From contig JAPFFF010000011.1 in assembly GCA_039105265.1 (NCBI GenBank), positions 4,340,001-4,404,000 on the forward strand: a stretch of 64,000 bases of DNA. Reading direction: 5' to 3'. Origin of the DNA: Tritrichomonas musculus (Eukaryota > Parabasalia > Tritrichomonadida > Tritrichomonadidae). Of the stretch, positions 1-8,670 are shown piece by piece (position 1 is the stretch's first letter; each line of letters opens with the position of its first letter). The translations under genes and the position numbers were made by a program. The notes below the pieces were generated by a model, which saw nothing but the letters and a program-made list of their open reading frames with translations, did not search any database and was not told the DNA's origin.

Positions 1-2310
1 AAACATGAAGTTGTAAAGTATGACATTGGATGTTACATTTGGCTTGGCAACAATACTGACGGTGCTTTGTTCCTGATGGACGCAGTTGCATGAATCAAAT
101 GTGAAACTTTCAAATCCTCCATAATTCTGAACAACTTCAAGATGAAGATATTCAACTGCTGCTGAACCTTCAATATTGAATGTGTTTCCACCAAAATAGA
201 CGTTCGCATGTGCTGGATCTGTCGTGTCGGTGATTTCATCGTTCTCAATGAAAACATTGACTGCATTATTCGTGCTCGGATTGAATGTGAATACATTATT
301 ATGGACTTTGAATGTATCATGCTCTTCAACTGAGTTCTTGATGTTCTCATGGCCAAGTTTGAGATATGCTGATGATCCTTTCGTGCTCGCTTCATTGTTA
401 ACGAAGTGGCAGTTTTCAAGGTTTAATTGATCACGAAGTTCTGCATAAAGACCTCCTCCGTAAGATGCCTTGTTGCCATTGAATGTGCAGCCAGTGATGT
501 CAAATTTGTGATGCAATGGCTGTGCACTTTGAATGTAAACAGCGCCTCCTCTTGTTGTGCATTCACAAGCGGTGAAAATTGTGTTAATTATGCTGAATTC
601 ATAATCATCAGCAGATGAGTATTGGGCATAAATGGCACCACCGTTATTTCCTTTGCATTCATTGAACTTGCAATCATTGATTGTACAATTAACTTTCTTT
701 GAATAGGTGATGAGAATGGCTCCTCCATTTCCTCCAGAATTCTCCAAATTGCTGAATAAGCATCTCTTGATGTCAATTGTTGCTTCTGTTTCACGGATTG
801 GATCATGATTCTGGTAGTCTCCAGCATCAATAGTTGGCTTTTGGGTTGGCAATTCAATCGGTGGAGGCGTCGGCTGCTCTGATGTGCACTTGTCGATGGA
901 TTCACATCCAAACATGAAGTTGTAAAGTATGACATTGGATGTTACATTTGGCTTGGCAACAATACTGACGGTGCTTTGTTCCTGATGGACGCAGTTGCAT
1001 GAATCAAATGTGAAACTTTCAAATCCTCCATAATTCTGAACAACTTCAAGATGAAGATATTCAACTGCTGCTGAACCTTCAATATTGAATGTGTTTCCAC
1101 CAAAATAGACGTTCGCATGTGCTGGATCTGTCGTGTCGGTGATTTCATCGTTCTCAATGAAAACATTGACTGCATTATTCGTGCTCGGATTGAATGTGAA
1201 TACATTATTATGGACTTTGAATGTATCATGCTCTTCAACTGAGTTCTTGATGTTCTCATGGCCAAGTTTGAGATATGCTGATGATCCTTTCGTGCTCGCT
1301 TCATTGTTAACGAAGTGGCAGTTTTCAAGGTTTAATTGATCACGAAGTTCTGCATAAAGACCTCCTCCGTAAGATGCCTTGTTGCCATTGAATGTGCAGC
1401 CTGTGATGTCAAATTTGTGATGCAATGGCTGTGCACTTTGAATGTAAACAGCGCCTCCTCTTGTTGTGCATTCACAAGCGGTGAAAATTGTGTTAATTAT
1501 GCTGAATTCATAATCATCAGCAGATGAGTATTGGGCATAAATGGCACCACCGTTATTTCCTTTGCATTCATTGAACTTGCAATCATTGATTGTACAATTA
1601 ACTTTCTTTGAATAGGTGATGAGAATGGCTCCTCCATTTCCTCCAGAATTCTCCAAATTGCTGAATAAGCATCTCTTGATGTCAATTGTTGCTTCTGTTT
1701 CACGGATTGGATCATGATTCTGGTAGTCTCCAGCATCAATAGTTGGCTTTTGGGTTGGCAATTCAATCGGTGGAGGCGTCGGCTGCTCTGATGTGCACTT
1801 GTCGATGGATTCACATCCAAACATGAAGTTGTAAAGTATGACATTGGATGTTACATTTGGCTTGGCAACAATACTGACGGTGCTTTGTTCCTGATGGACG
1901 CAGTTGCATGAATCAAATGTGAAACTTTCAAATCCTCCATAATTCTGAACAACTTCAAGATGAAGATATTCAACTGCTGCTGAACCTTCAATATTGAATG
2001 TGTTTCCACCAAAATAGACGTTCGCATGTGCTGGATCTGTCGTGTCGGTGATTTCATCGTTCTCAATGAAAACATTGACTGCATTATTCGTGCTCGGATT
2101 GAATGTGAATGCATTATTATGGACTTTGAATTTATCATGCTCTTCAACTCCGTTCTTGATGTTTTCATGGCCAAGTTTGAGATATGCTGATGATCCTTTC
2201 GTGCTCGCTTCATTGTTAACGAAGTGGCAGTTTTCAAGGTTTAATTGATCACGAAGTTCTGCATAAAGACCTCCTCCGTAAGATGCCTTGTTGCCACTGA
2301 ATGTGCAGCC
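1..2310 (-). repeat. 909-bp in-frame tandem repeats inside the Pmp-like gene
   Basis: About two and a half copies of a 909-bp unit (303 codons) lie head to tail; for example the segments beginning at 36, 945 and 1854 match. Units 1 and 2 appear identical except for a base or so (near 499/1408), and unit 3 differs at a handful of sites clustered around 2110-2170. The unit beyond 2310 is a clearly more diverged relative. The length is a multiple of three, so copy number can change without breaking the frame. Confidence 0.92.
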
Positions 2311-3600
2311 TGTGATATTGAATGTGTGCTTTAACGACTGGGCACTTTGAATGTAAACAGCGCCTCCTTTTTCTGTGCATTCACAAGCTGTAAAAATGGT
2401 GTTTGTAATATTGAATTTATAACTGGTCGATGTTGAATATGAGGCGTAGATAGCACCGCCGTTGCTTCCCTTGCATTCGTTGAATTTGCAATCATTGACC
2501 ACGCAGCTAACTTTCTTTGAAAAAGTGATGAGAATGGCTCCTCCATTTCCTTCCAAGTTATCTAATTTATTAAACGTACATTTTTGTACGTTTATATTTA
2601 TTGTTGGCTCTCTGATTGGCTCATGCGGAGTGTATCCTTCAGCATCAGGAGTCGGTGGTGGAGTTGGGGTAACAACATTTGGAGTGCATGTGTCAATGGC
2701 AGTGCATCCAAAGTTGAAGTTAGTAAGATTGAGGCCTGGGGCAATTTTAACAGTGATCTGTTCTTGATGAACACAGTTGCATGAATCAAAGTTGAAACTT
2801 TCAAATAATCCTTGGTTTTCAACAACTTCAAGGTGTAAGTATCCGGAAGAGAGTTCCGATGAAGAATCAATAGTAAATGTGTTGCCTCCAAAATAGACAT
2901 TTGCATGGGCTGGATCGGTTTCATCAGTAATTTTATCGTTTTCAATGTAAACATTGACTGTATTGCTTGAACTTGGACTGAATGTAAATATGTTATTATG
3001 GATTTTGAATGTATCATGCTCTTCAACTCCGTTCTTGATGTTTTCATGGCCAAGTTTGAGATATGCTGATGATCCTTTCGTGCTCGCTTCATTGTTATTG
3101 AACTGACAATTTTCAAGATTTAATTGATCACGAAGTTCTGCATAAAGACCTCCTCCAAGGACTGCCTTATTGTTATTGAATGTGCATTTTATAATATTGA
3201 ATGTATGATATAATGGCTGCGCGCTTTGAATATAAACAGCACCACCATTTTTCGTACATTCGCATGCTGTAAATATGCTGTTATTTAGGCTGAACCCGTA
3301 ATTAATTGCTTCTGTATAATATACTGAAATGGCACCACCGTTTTTACCTTTACATTCGTTGAATTTGCAATCATTGATTGTACAATTAACTTTCTTTTTA
3401 GATGAGATGAAAATGGCTCCTCCATTTCCTTCTAAATTATCTAAACTGCTAAACAAGCATTTTTCAATATCAATATTTGTTTCTGAATCTCGTATCGGTT
3501 CATGCTGTTTATAGTCATCTTCATCTGAAGTTTCTTTAATATAAGGTCGCTTTATACCTTTGCTTAATGAAAGCTGAAGGCAGAAATAGAATACAAACAT
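1..3600 (-). CDS. Pmp-like repetitive surface protein (5' part; 3' end outside window)
   Basis: The minus strand is open for 1200 codons from an ATG at 3600 to the window edge. The N-terminus (MFVFYFCLQLSLSKG) looks like a signal peptide. The body repeats the signature of Chlamydia Pmp-like beta-helix proteins: GGAI/GGAVYIQ and GGGLYAEL motifs with FNxNKA-type tetrads, a CNCVHQE cysteine segment and a Pro/Thr-rich linker (TPPP) about every 303 residues. Proteins of this type are known as abundant surface proteins of trichomonads, so an extracellular adhesion-related role is inferred. The first units (high coordinates, protein N-side) are diverged, whereas the units from about 2310 downward are nearly identical. 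No C-terminal membrane anchor is visible because the gene leaves the window. No initiator motif is seen directly upstream of the ATG. The call is firm for family and weak for function. Confidence 0.85.
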   Translation of the reverse strand, partial: MFVFYFCLQLSLSKGIKRPYIKETSDEDDYKQHEPIRDSETNIDIEKCLFSSLDNLEGNGGAIFISSKKKVNCTINDCKFNECKGKNGGAISVYYTEAINYGFSLNNSIFTACECTKNGGAVYIQSAQPLYHTFNIIKCTFNNNKAVLGGGLYAELRDQLNLENCQFNNNEASTKGSSAYLKLGHENIKNGVEEHDTFKIHNNIFTFSPSSSNTVNVYIENDKITDETDPAHANVYFGGNTFTIDSSSELSSGYLHLEVVENQGLFESFNFDSCNCVHQEQITVKIAPGLNLTNFNFGCTAIDTCTPNVVTPTPPPTPDAEGYTPHEPIREPTININVQKCTFNKLDNLEGNGGAILITFSKKVSCVVNDCKFNECKGSNGGAIYASYSTSTSYKFNITNTIFTACECTEKGGAVYIQSAQSLKHTFNITGCTFSGNKASYGGGLYAELRDQLNLENCHFVNNEASTKGSSAYLKLGHENIKNGVEEHDKFKVHNNAFTFNPSTNNAVNVFIENDEITDTTDPAHANVYFGGNTFNIEGSAAVEYLHLEVVQNYGGFESFTFDSCNCVHQEQSTVSIVAKPNVTSNVILYNFMFGCESIDKCTSEQPTPPPIELPTQKPTIDAGDYQNHDPIRETEATIDIKRCLFSNLENSGGNGGAILITYSKKVNCTINDCKFNECKGNNGGAIYAQYSSADDYEFSIINTIFTACECTTRGGAVYIQSAQPLHHKFDITGCTFNGNKASYGGGLYAELRDQLNLENCHFVNNEASTKGSSAYLKLGHENIKNSVEEHDTFKVHNNVFTFNPSTNNAVNVFIENDEITDTTDPAHANVYFGGNTFNIEGSAAVEYLHLEVVQNYGGFESFTFDSCNCVHQEQSTVSIVAKPNVTSNVILYNFMFGCESIDKCTSEQPTPPPIELPTQKPTIDAGDYQNHDPIRETEATIDIKRCLFSNLENSGGNGGAILITYSKKVNCTINDCKFNECKGNNGGAIYAQYSSADDYEFSIINTIFTACECTTRGGAVYIQSAQPLHHKFDITGCTFNGNKASYGGGLYAELRDQLNLENCHFVNNEASTKGSSAYLKLGHENIKNSVEEHDTFKVHNNVFTFNPSTNNAVNVFIENDEITDTTDPAHANVYFGGNTFNIEGSAAVEYLHLEVVQNYGGFESFTFDSCNCVHQEQSTVSIVAKPNVTSNVILYNFMF

Positions 3601-4615
3601 AAATATGGTTCGATTTTTTAATTATTATCAACGTCACAGAAAAAGTTTTCACAGAAATAAAAATAATTCAAAAAATAATCACTTGATATGCTGAGTTTTA
3701 TGATATTTAATATCTATTTTTATTTAAAGTATTTTTAAAATATAATTGTAATAATTATTTTGAATACTTTTCGCAACGGAAAATTCAAATATATATTCTA
3801 TTTTGAATACTCTTAACAACGGTACTTCAAGAAATTTAAAATATAATTATATATTTATTTAACTATTACTAAACAATTTTTCTGACTCAAGATAAATAAA
3901 GAAATGTTACTATTTAAAACTTCATTTTTTAGCACCCAATTTTGTAATTGAAATGAAAGATATCATATTCAAAACTTCTATAACAAATTTCACAAGCATT
4001 GAATTCATCATATACTTTATTTTTTTTGCAATTGATTGTGATATATTTTCCTCCAACTTTCTTGCAATTCAGAACTGGAATGAATACTTTGGAAAAATAT
4101 CAAAAGAATAGCTAATAAGCTTTTAGGCATGTAAAAAAAGCAAATCTTTGAAAATTAATGTAAAAGGTTCATTTAGGTTTCAAAACCTTTTTTATTCAAA
4201 ATATTTGGTATAGTACCAAACTGCTTTAAATATGCTGATGATACTCTGTTTGCGACTTTCTTGAAAAAGTAGACTGTTCCTCTAATTCAGATCTGCAAAC
4301 TCTTGAAGAAAACTGTTATGGATTCTCTGAGATTAAGGGCCTCTCTCTTCCATCTTGCGTTTATGAGAATAATTATCGCTGGTGCATGGCTACACCCCAA
4401 TTTGTAAAGAAAAGAACATATCTTGCATTGATACCAAAACATTTGTTGGAAAAAGTGACCAATATGATATTCTTTACTTTGTTTGTTGAGGTGCTAAAGA
4501 TGATACTATTCCATCATATATGAAGCGAATTGAATCGTATTCTTTTTCTCTATCAATAATTGAAAAAGTTATCATTTCACCTCACATCACGCATAATTGT
4601 TAAGGAAGCATTCAT
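3601..4615. other. Intergenic, no gene recognised
   Basis: This AT-rich stretch upstream of the Pmp-like gene has short repeated phrases around 3760-3830 (TTTTGAATACT followed by CGCAACGG / AACAACGG). Around 4200-4560 the base composition is more gene-like, but both strands are interrupted often. I see no RNA gene and no recognisable domain. Confidence 0.5.
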
Positions 4616-4921
4616 TTGGTGCAGAAATCTTCAATATTCCCTGACACTTCACTTGAAGGCATGTCTATTCCTTCCAGCATTGCTATAATAGAAGAGGAGT
4701 GGCTCGCCGATGCTAGAGCAGTATTACTTCTTTCGATAACAGGATGATCATTAAAAAAAAGTGACATAAATGCCAGATTTGTAACAATTCCTCCAAACAT
4801 TTTTGAATATCTAAGAGCGCTTTCTATTGTTCTTCAATTGAGACAATCATCATACCTCATCACGTTACTCGAATTTGTGAAGCCGCCTTTTCGAATTGCC
4901 GAAAACTTGAACTTCAAGTAA
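4616..4921 (+). pseudogene. Unidentified gene remnant, open apart from one stop
   Basis: One plus-strand frame reads 102 codons to a TAA at 4919-4921 and is interrupted only by an in-frame TGA near 4747. The text (for example FPDTSLEGMSIPSSIAIIEEEWL and later IPPNIFEYLRALSIVLQLRQ) has a protein-like composition, richer in G+C than its surroundings. I do not recognise the family with confidence. The I-x-x-YLR-x-LxIVLxLR pattern is vaguely like the C-terminal helical region of MoxR-type AAA ATPases, which is a guess. It is best treated as the 3' end of a decayed gene. Confidence 0.3.
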
Positions 4922-4992
4922 TAGAAAGTGAAGTCTAATTGAACTTTTTATCCTAATTTTTGTATTGAAAATAATCATGATATTTTTTTTTT

Positions 4993-5026
<34 letters not shown>

Positions 5027-5391
5027 CCATATTGATGTAATCTGATATTGAAAAAATAAGCATATCTAGCATTTTTCTTTCTTTTTTTCATCGAACAATC
5101 TTACATTTTGCTTGTGAAACAGGAAACATTGAACTTGTTAAATATATCATCTCACTAGATAAGATTGATGGAAATTCAAAAGATATTATTATTTGTTACT
5201 TTATAGCATTTAAATTTTTGTTTAAATTATGTTTGCAGATCCAAAATTCAAGGAGTTTCTGTAGATAATAATTTATAAAACAGTTTTGCATAGTGGATGT
5301 GAATCAGGAAATGCAGAAGTTGTCAAATATATTCTTTTATTGAATAAAATCGATATAAATGATAATCATATAGAAATCGTCACTGATTTTT

Positions 5392-5500
5392 AATTGCATT
5401 CACAATCAAATCTTTTAATTACATTCAAAATCAAATATTTTAATTACATTCAAAATAAAATATTTTAATTACATTCAAAATCAAATATTTTAATGAAATT
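5392..5500 (+). repeat. Minisatellite of about 26 bp in the ankyrin relic
   Basis: Four to five copies of a unit like TTTTAATTACATTCAAAATC followed by AAATA lie in tandem. A similar, shorter run occurs at about 6428-6497, in front of the second copy of the same ankyrin piece, so the minisatellite was part of the duplicated block. Confidence 0.75.
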
Positions 5501-5986
5501 TTTAATAAATTCAAAAGACAGCATTACACATAGCAGTTGAAAATAAAAGCATTGAAATCGTTCAACTTTTATTAGCCAATCCGAATATTAATATCAATGC
5601 CACATATATTTTAATTACAGCTAATTTTTATCGTAATGGAACTAAATTTACTACAATAAGGAAAAAATAGAAAAAAATATAACCATTTTTTGTAAAAAAC
5701 GTAAATAATTGAAAAAATATTGTAACACAATTTTTGAATAGTAAATATTTATTTCAAATAAATAAATAAATAAAATGATTTTAATATAAAAAACTGAGAT
5801 ATAACAATATTTTAAAAACATTGAAATTGAAAGGTAAAATATTTAGCCATTACAATAAGCTTATTGTATTAAAATTTGATTATTTATTTGGCAGCTTAAG
5901 GCTAAAATAATCTGCCTTATAATAGGTCAATATAAACGGTTATATAAAATTAAAAAAAAAAATCGAATAAGTATTCAATTTTAATT

Positions 5987-6117
5987 GACCATGGGGAAGG
6001 CCAAAAAAAGCGGTATACGAAAAAATCGACGGTTTTTCGTATAAGAAACCGTTTTTATTCACCATATTGAAGGCCAAAAAAAAAGCGGTATACGAAAAAA
6101 TTGAAAGGTTTTCGTAT
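5987..6117. repeat. Two tandem copies of a hairpin-containing repeat of about 70 bp
   Basis: The unit begins CCAT..GAAGGCCAAAAAAA and contains the inverted repeat TATACGAAAAA ... TTTTTCGTATA (first copy 6014-6043). The second copy (6089-6117) keeps the palindrome with a few changes. There is no sign of a terminal duplication, and the function is unknown. Confidence 0.65.
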
Positions 6118-7019
6118 AAAAATTCATTCAATTTTGAGCTTTTTTGAGATTTTTTTAATCGTTAGACGATAATATTTAACTGAAATTTTAATGATCGTGA
6201 TTTATATATTTTTCAATTATTTATGATCGAAAAAAATATTTTCTAAACGTTAAAATTTCATTAAAAAAGTTACTTTTAAACGATTAAAAAATTATTAAAA
6301 AAATTAGAAAAAAACTATGTTTTTTAAAAGTATTTTTCATTTTCCACGATAAGACAAACTATAATTGAGAGGTCTGTTTCGTTTAAATTTATGCTGTAAT
6401 TTTAATTGATCAAATATTATAAAATTCAAAATTAAATCTTTTAATTCCATTCAAAATCAAATCTTTTAATAGAATTCAAAATCAAATCTTTTAATGAGAT
6501 TTTTAAATAAATTCAAAAGACAGCATTGCATATCGCAGTTGAAAATAAAAGCATTGAAATTATTCAACTTTTATTAGCCAATCCGAATATTGATATTTAC
6601 CTTAGTGATATAATTTATATTGCGTATTTTATAACATTTTTATGTTATTTTTATGTTTTTTACCAAAAGCTTTTATGAAGAACAGCAATTCAGTTAGCAG
6701 ACAAAGATACGCAGATAAGATCACTGTTTACAAATATATATAATAAATAAAGCATGAATATTTATTCTTCTGAACCATCAATCAAACAATTAGTTCAATG
6801 TTTGAATGTGGTCATATTGAACTTATACTTTATTAAAAAGAAAAATCATCATTTTATCATACAATAAATTTAAATATAAAAATCACAAACTATTTTTGGT
6901 ATATTTTATATTTAGGCTGTAACTATTAATTGGATATATTAATTATATAAATAACTATACTATGCATGCTATTCTATAACAATAAAAATTTCTATAACTA
7001 TTAACTAACAATAAAAATT

Positions 7020-7165
7020 TAGCTAGTAATTCTCCGATTCTCTAGATCGATAATTGATTAACTTTTTGATATCAATTTCAGAGATCGAGAATTTTTTTTC
7101 TCAGTTTTTGATACCAGATTTTTCAATTAAACTTTTTGATAAATATATGATCGTCATTTAAGCTT
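7020..7165 (+). repeat. Relic copy of the small hAT-like MITE family
   Basis: This stretch matches the left half of the MITE at 35406-35883 (shared phrases TCTCCGATTCTC, AGATCGATAATTGATT, GAGATCGAGAATTTTTTTTC and AAACTTTTTGATAAATATAT). The right half and the right terminus are missing, and the left terminus is changed (TAGCTAGTAATT instead of TAGACTTGTTATT). Confidence 0.65.
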
Positions 7166-7269
7166 TTTTTTTTTTTTTTTTTTTTTTTTTGAGAAATCAA
7201 TAGATAATCATATTCGTGATGTATTGAAGCTTTTTCTTCATTATCAACCAAAAGTTCTTACAAAATTTA
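7166..7269. other. Poly-T tract and AT-rich spacer
   Basis: A T-run of roughly 27 bases starts near 7166. A similar long T-run lies near 5000-5026. Such runs recur in the host DNA of this window and carry no gene. Confidence 0.5.
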
Positions 7270-7630
7270 AAAAAGCAAGTATTTTTTAAGATGCAACAAA
7301 GATTAAATGAATGTTCAATCAGCAAGTCTATCAAAACCGAAATTTCTGACTTCTTTTGCATGACCAAAAAGTGGATTAACATCAGCAAAAACTCCACCAC
7401 CAGCCATATAACAATCACCAATACATTTAATCTTATTATGTTCGAAAGAAATTGTTTATACAATTTTTTGGCTTCGTTGTTTCAATGGTCATATTGCTGA
7501 GCAATAGCTTGATGAAATGTGTATAAAAATACATATTATATTTTGGAAATGTTAAAATATTGTATCTTTGAAAAAGTGGTGACGAACGATATTTGAGAAA
7601 CTCTACAATTGATATAATTTGCATATTTAA
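7270..7630 (-). pseudogene. Class III adenylate/guanylate cyclase relic
   Basis: On the minus strand, 7456 to 7315 reads TISFEHNKIKCIGDCYMAGG, then GVFADVNPLFGHAKEVRNFG and FDRLAD before a TGA. This closely resembles the KIKTIGDCYMAAGGLF core of class III nucleotidyl cyclase catalytic domains and the HAKE-x-x-FGLD segment that follows it in trichomonad members. About 150 bp upstream on the same strand (around 7624-7560), in a different frame, is ISIVEFLKYRSSP, which fits the first metal-binding strand (typically SIVEFTPWCSS). The pieces are out of frame with each other and surrounded by stops, so this is a decayed fragment. Expanded cyclase families are known in trichomonads. Confidence 0.65.
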
Positions 7631-7763
7631 TTAAGCTTGTAAAATATACCCAAATGTAAAAAAAAGACCTGGTCTTGGTGATTCTTTCTGGTCTTTTGGC
7701 GATTTTAATAAATCTTTTAAAAAGTTATTTCTTATGAATTATTAAAATAAAATGATTAAAAGA

Positions 7764-8114
7764 AGTAGTATGATAAAAAGGGTGATTTCGGACCGAAGTC
7801 CTCACTCCCCCTTTTTAACGTCGTCCGCCTAGCGCAAGTACAACTGTTAAACCTTCGATACAATTCTTATATCTTTCTCCAATATTATCTTCAATAGGCG
7901 TGATTTCTCAAAAACAATGCTCAGGACCGTTTTCAAAATCAAAATCAATGTTATTGAACTCGAAATCGTGAACTTTTTGATGATCGCCATTTTATCGAAT
8001 TACATATGCGAGATAAATTTATGGACTTGTGCGGGGTTTTCATTAGTGTTTTCATATGTAATTAAAGGTAGGTGATTTCGGACCCTGTATTGCGCATAAA
8101 AATAATTCTCATTT
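7764..8114 (+). repeat. Left TIR of Polinton 1
   Basis: About 351 bp are repeated in inverted orientation at 23764-24115. The phrase GGTGATTTCGGACC occurs twice within the TIR, near its outer end (7781) and near its inner end (about 8071). The outer copy forms the palindrome GGACCGAAGTCC (7790-7801). Confidence 0.95.
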
Positions 8115-8150
8115 TAAAATTTTCATTTATTATTTTCATTAATTTTCAAA

Positions 8151-8254
8151 ATTTTTGTTCTACTTTTTGAATTTAAATTTTTGTTCTACTTTTTGAATTT
8201 AAATTTTTGTTCTACTTTTTGAACTTAAATTTTTGTTCCACTTTTTGAATTTAA
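8151..8254 (+). repeat. Four tandem copies of a 26-bp unit
   Basis: The unit begins ATTTTTGTTCTACTTTTTGA and is repeated at 8151, 8177, 8203 and 8229 with one or two substitutions. It lies just inside the left TIR and is non-coding. Confidence 0.9.
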
Positions 8255-8259
8255 ATTTT

Positions 8260-8347
8260 GATTGAGGTGGGATTGAGGTGGGATCGAGGTGGGATCGAGG
8301 TGGGATCGAGGTGGGATCGAGGTGGGATCGAGGTGGGATCGAGGTGG
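8260..8347 (+). repeat. Eight tandem copies of an 11-bp G-rich unit
   Basis: Units of GAT(T/C)GAGGTGG lie at 8260, 8271, 8282 and so on to 8337; the first two have T and the rest have C. This is a strongly strand-asymmetric G-rich array in AT-rich surroundings, about 320 bp upstream of the polymerase gene. It is present only at the left end, not at the right. Confidence 0.92.
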
Positions 8348-8670
8348 GGTGGACGTGGAAAATTTTCATCAAAATTGAACTGAATTAATGAAAATAATTT
8401 ATGTAGTAATTGAGAGATAAAATTTTATTGATTTTCCATTAATATTTCACAAGTTTATGGTTATAATTTATGAAAAGCATTAATAATAAAAAATGTCGGA
8501 CTTTCTATTTTTCGAACCTCATAACTTTTCCACTCATGAATTACCATTAAGTTATGGTCCAAATCGAGAATATTTTTAGATGGTTTTTGTTTGTGACTAA
8601 ATTCTGAATTCCATTTATTAAACATAATTTTTGTTTCTTTATTTTTTTTATCAAACATAAAACAACGCAA

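Larger units (their letters stand above)
5090..6740 (+). pseudogene. Ankyrin-repeat protein relic (DUF3447-type), decayed
   Basis: Several separated plus-strand pieces read as ankyrin repeats: near 5098 (LHFACETGNIELVKYIISL), near 5284 (VLHSGCESGNAEVVKYILL), near 5521 (ALHIAVENKSIEIVQLLLAN) and near 6512 (ALHIAVENKSIEIIQLLLAN). A last scrap lies near 6670 (RTAIQLADKDTQ). The pieces are separated by AT-rich filler and stops, so the gene is dead. The 5521 and 6512 pieces, with about 120 bp before each, are near-copies, which suggests a local duplication after or during decay. Trichomonads have very large ankyrin families whose repeats often begin ACESGNLELVKYLI, which fits. Confidence 0.7.

Noticed and set aside
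2598-3116. Open stretch of 172 codons on the minus strand, and similar ones at 33, 942 and 1851
   Set aside because: They are in a different frame from the Pmp-like gene, lack any domain and repeat only because the DNA repeats.
5200-5245. Intron ending in TTTGCAG in the ankyrin region
   Set aside because: Trichomonad introns need a GTAYGT start and an ACTAACACACAG-type end, and neither is present; the region is simply decayed.
5940-6131. Short open frame with internal repeats on the minus strand
   Set aside because: It comes from two copies of a non-coding palindromic unit, and the text is not protein-like.
8151-8347. Possible CRISPR-like array
   Set aside because: The repeats are directly adjacent with no unique spacers, and the setting is a eukaryotic mobile element.
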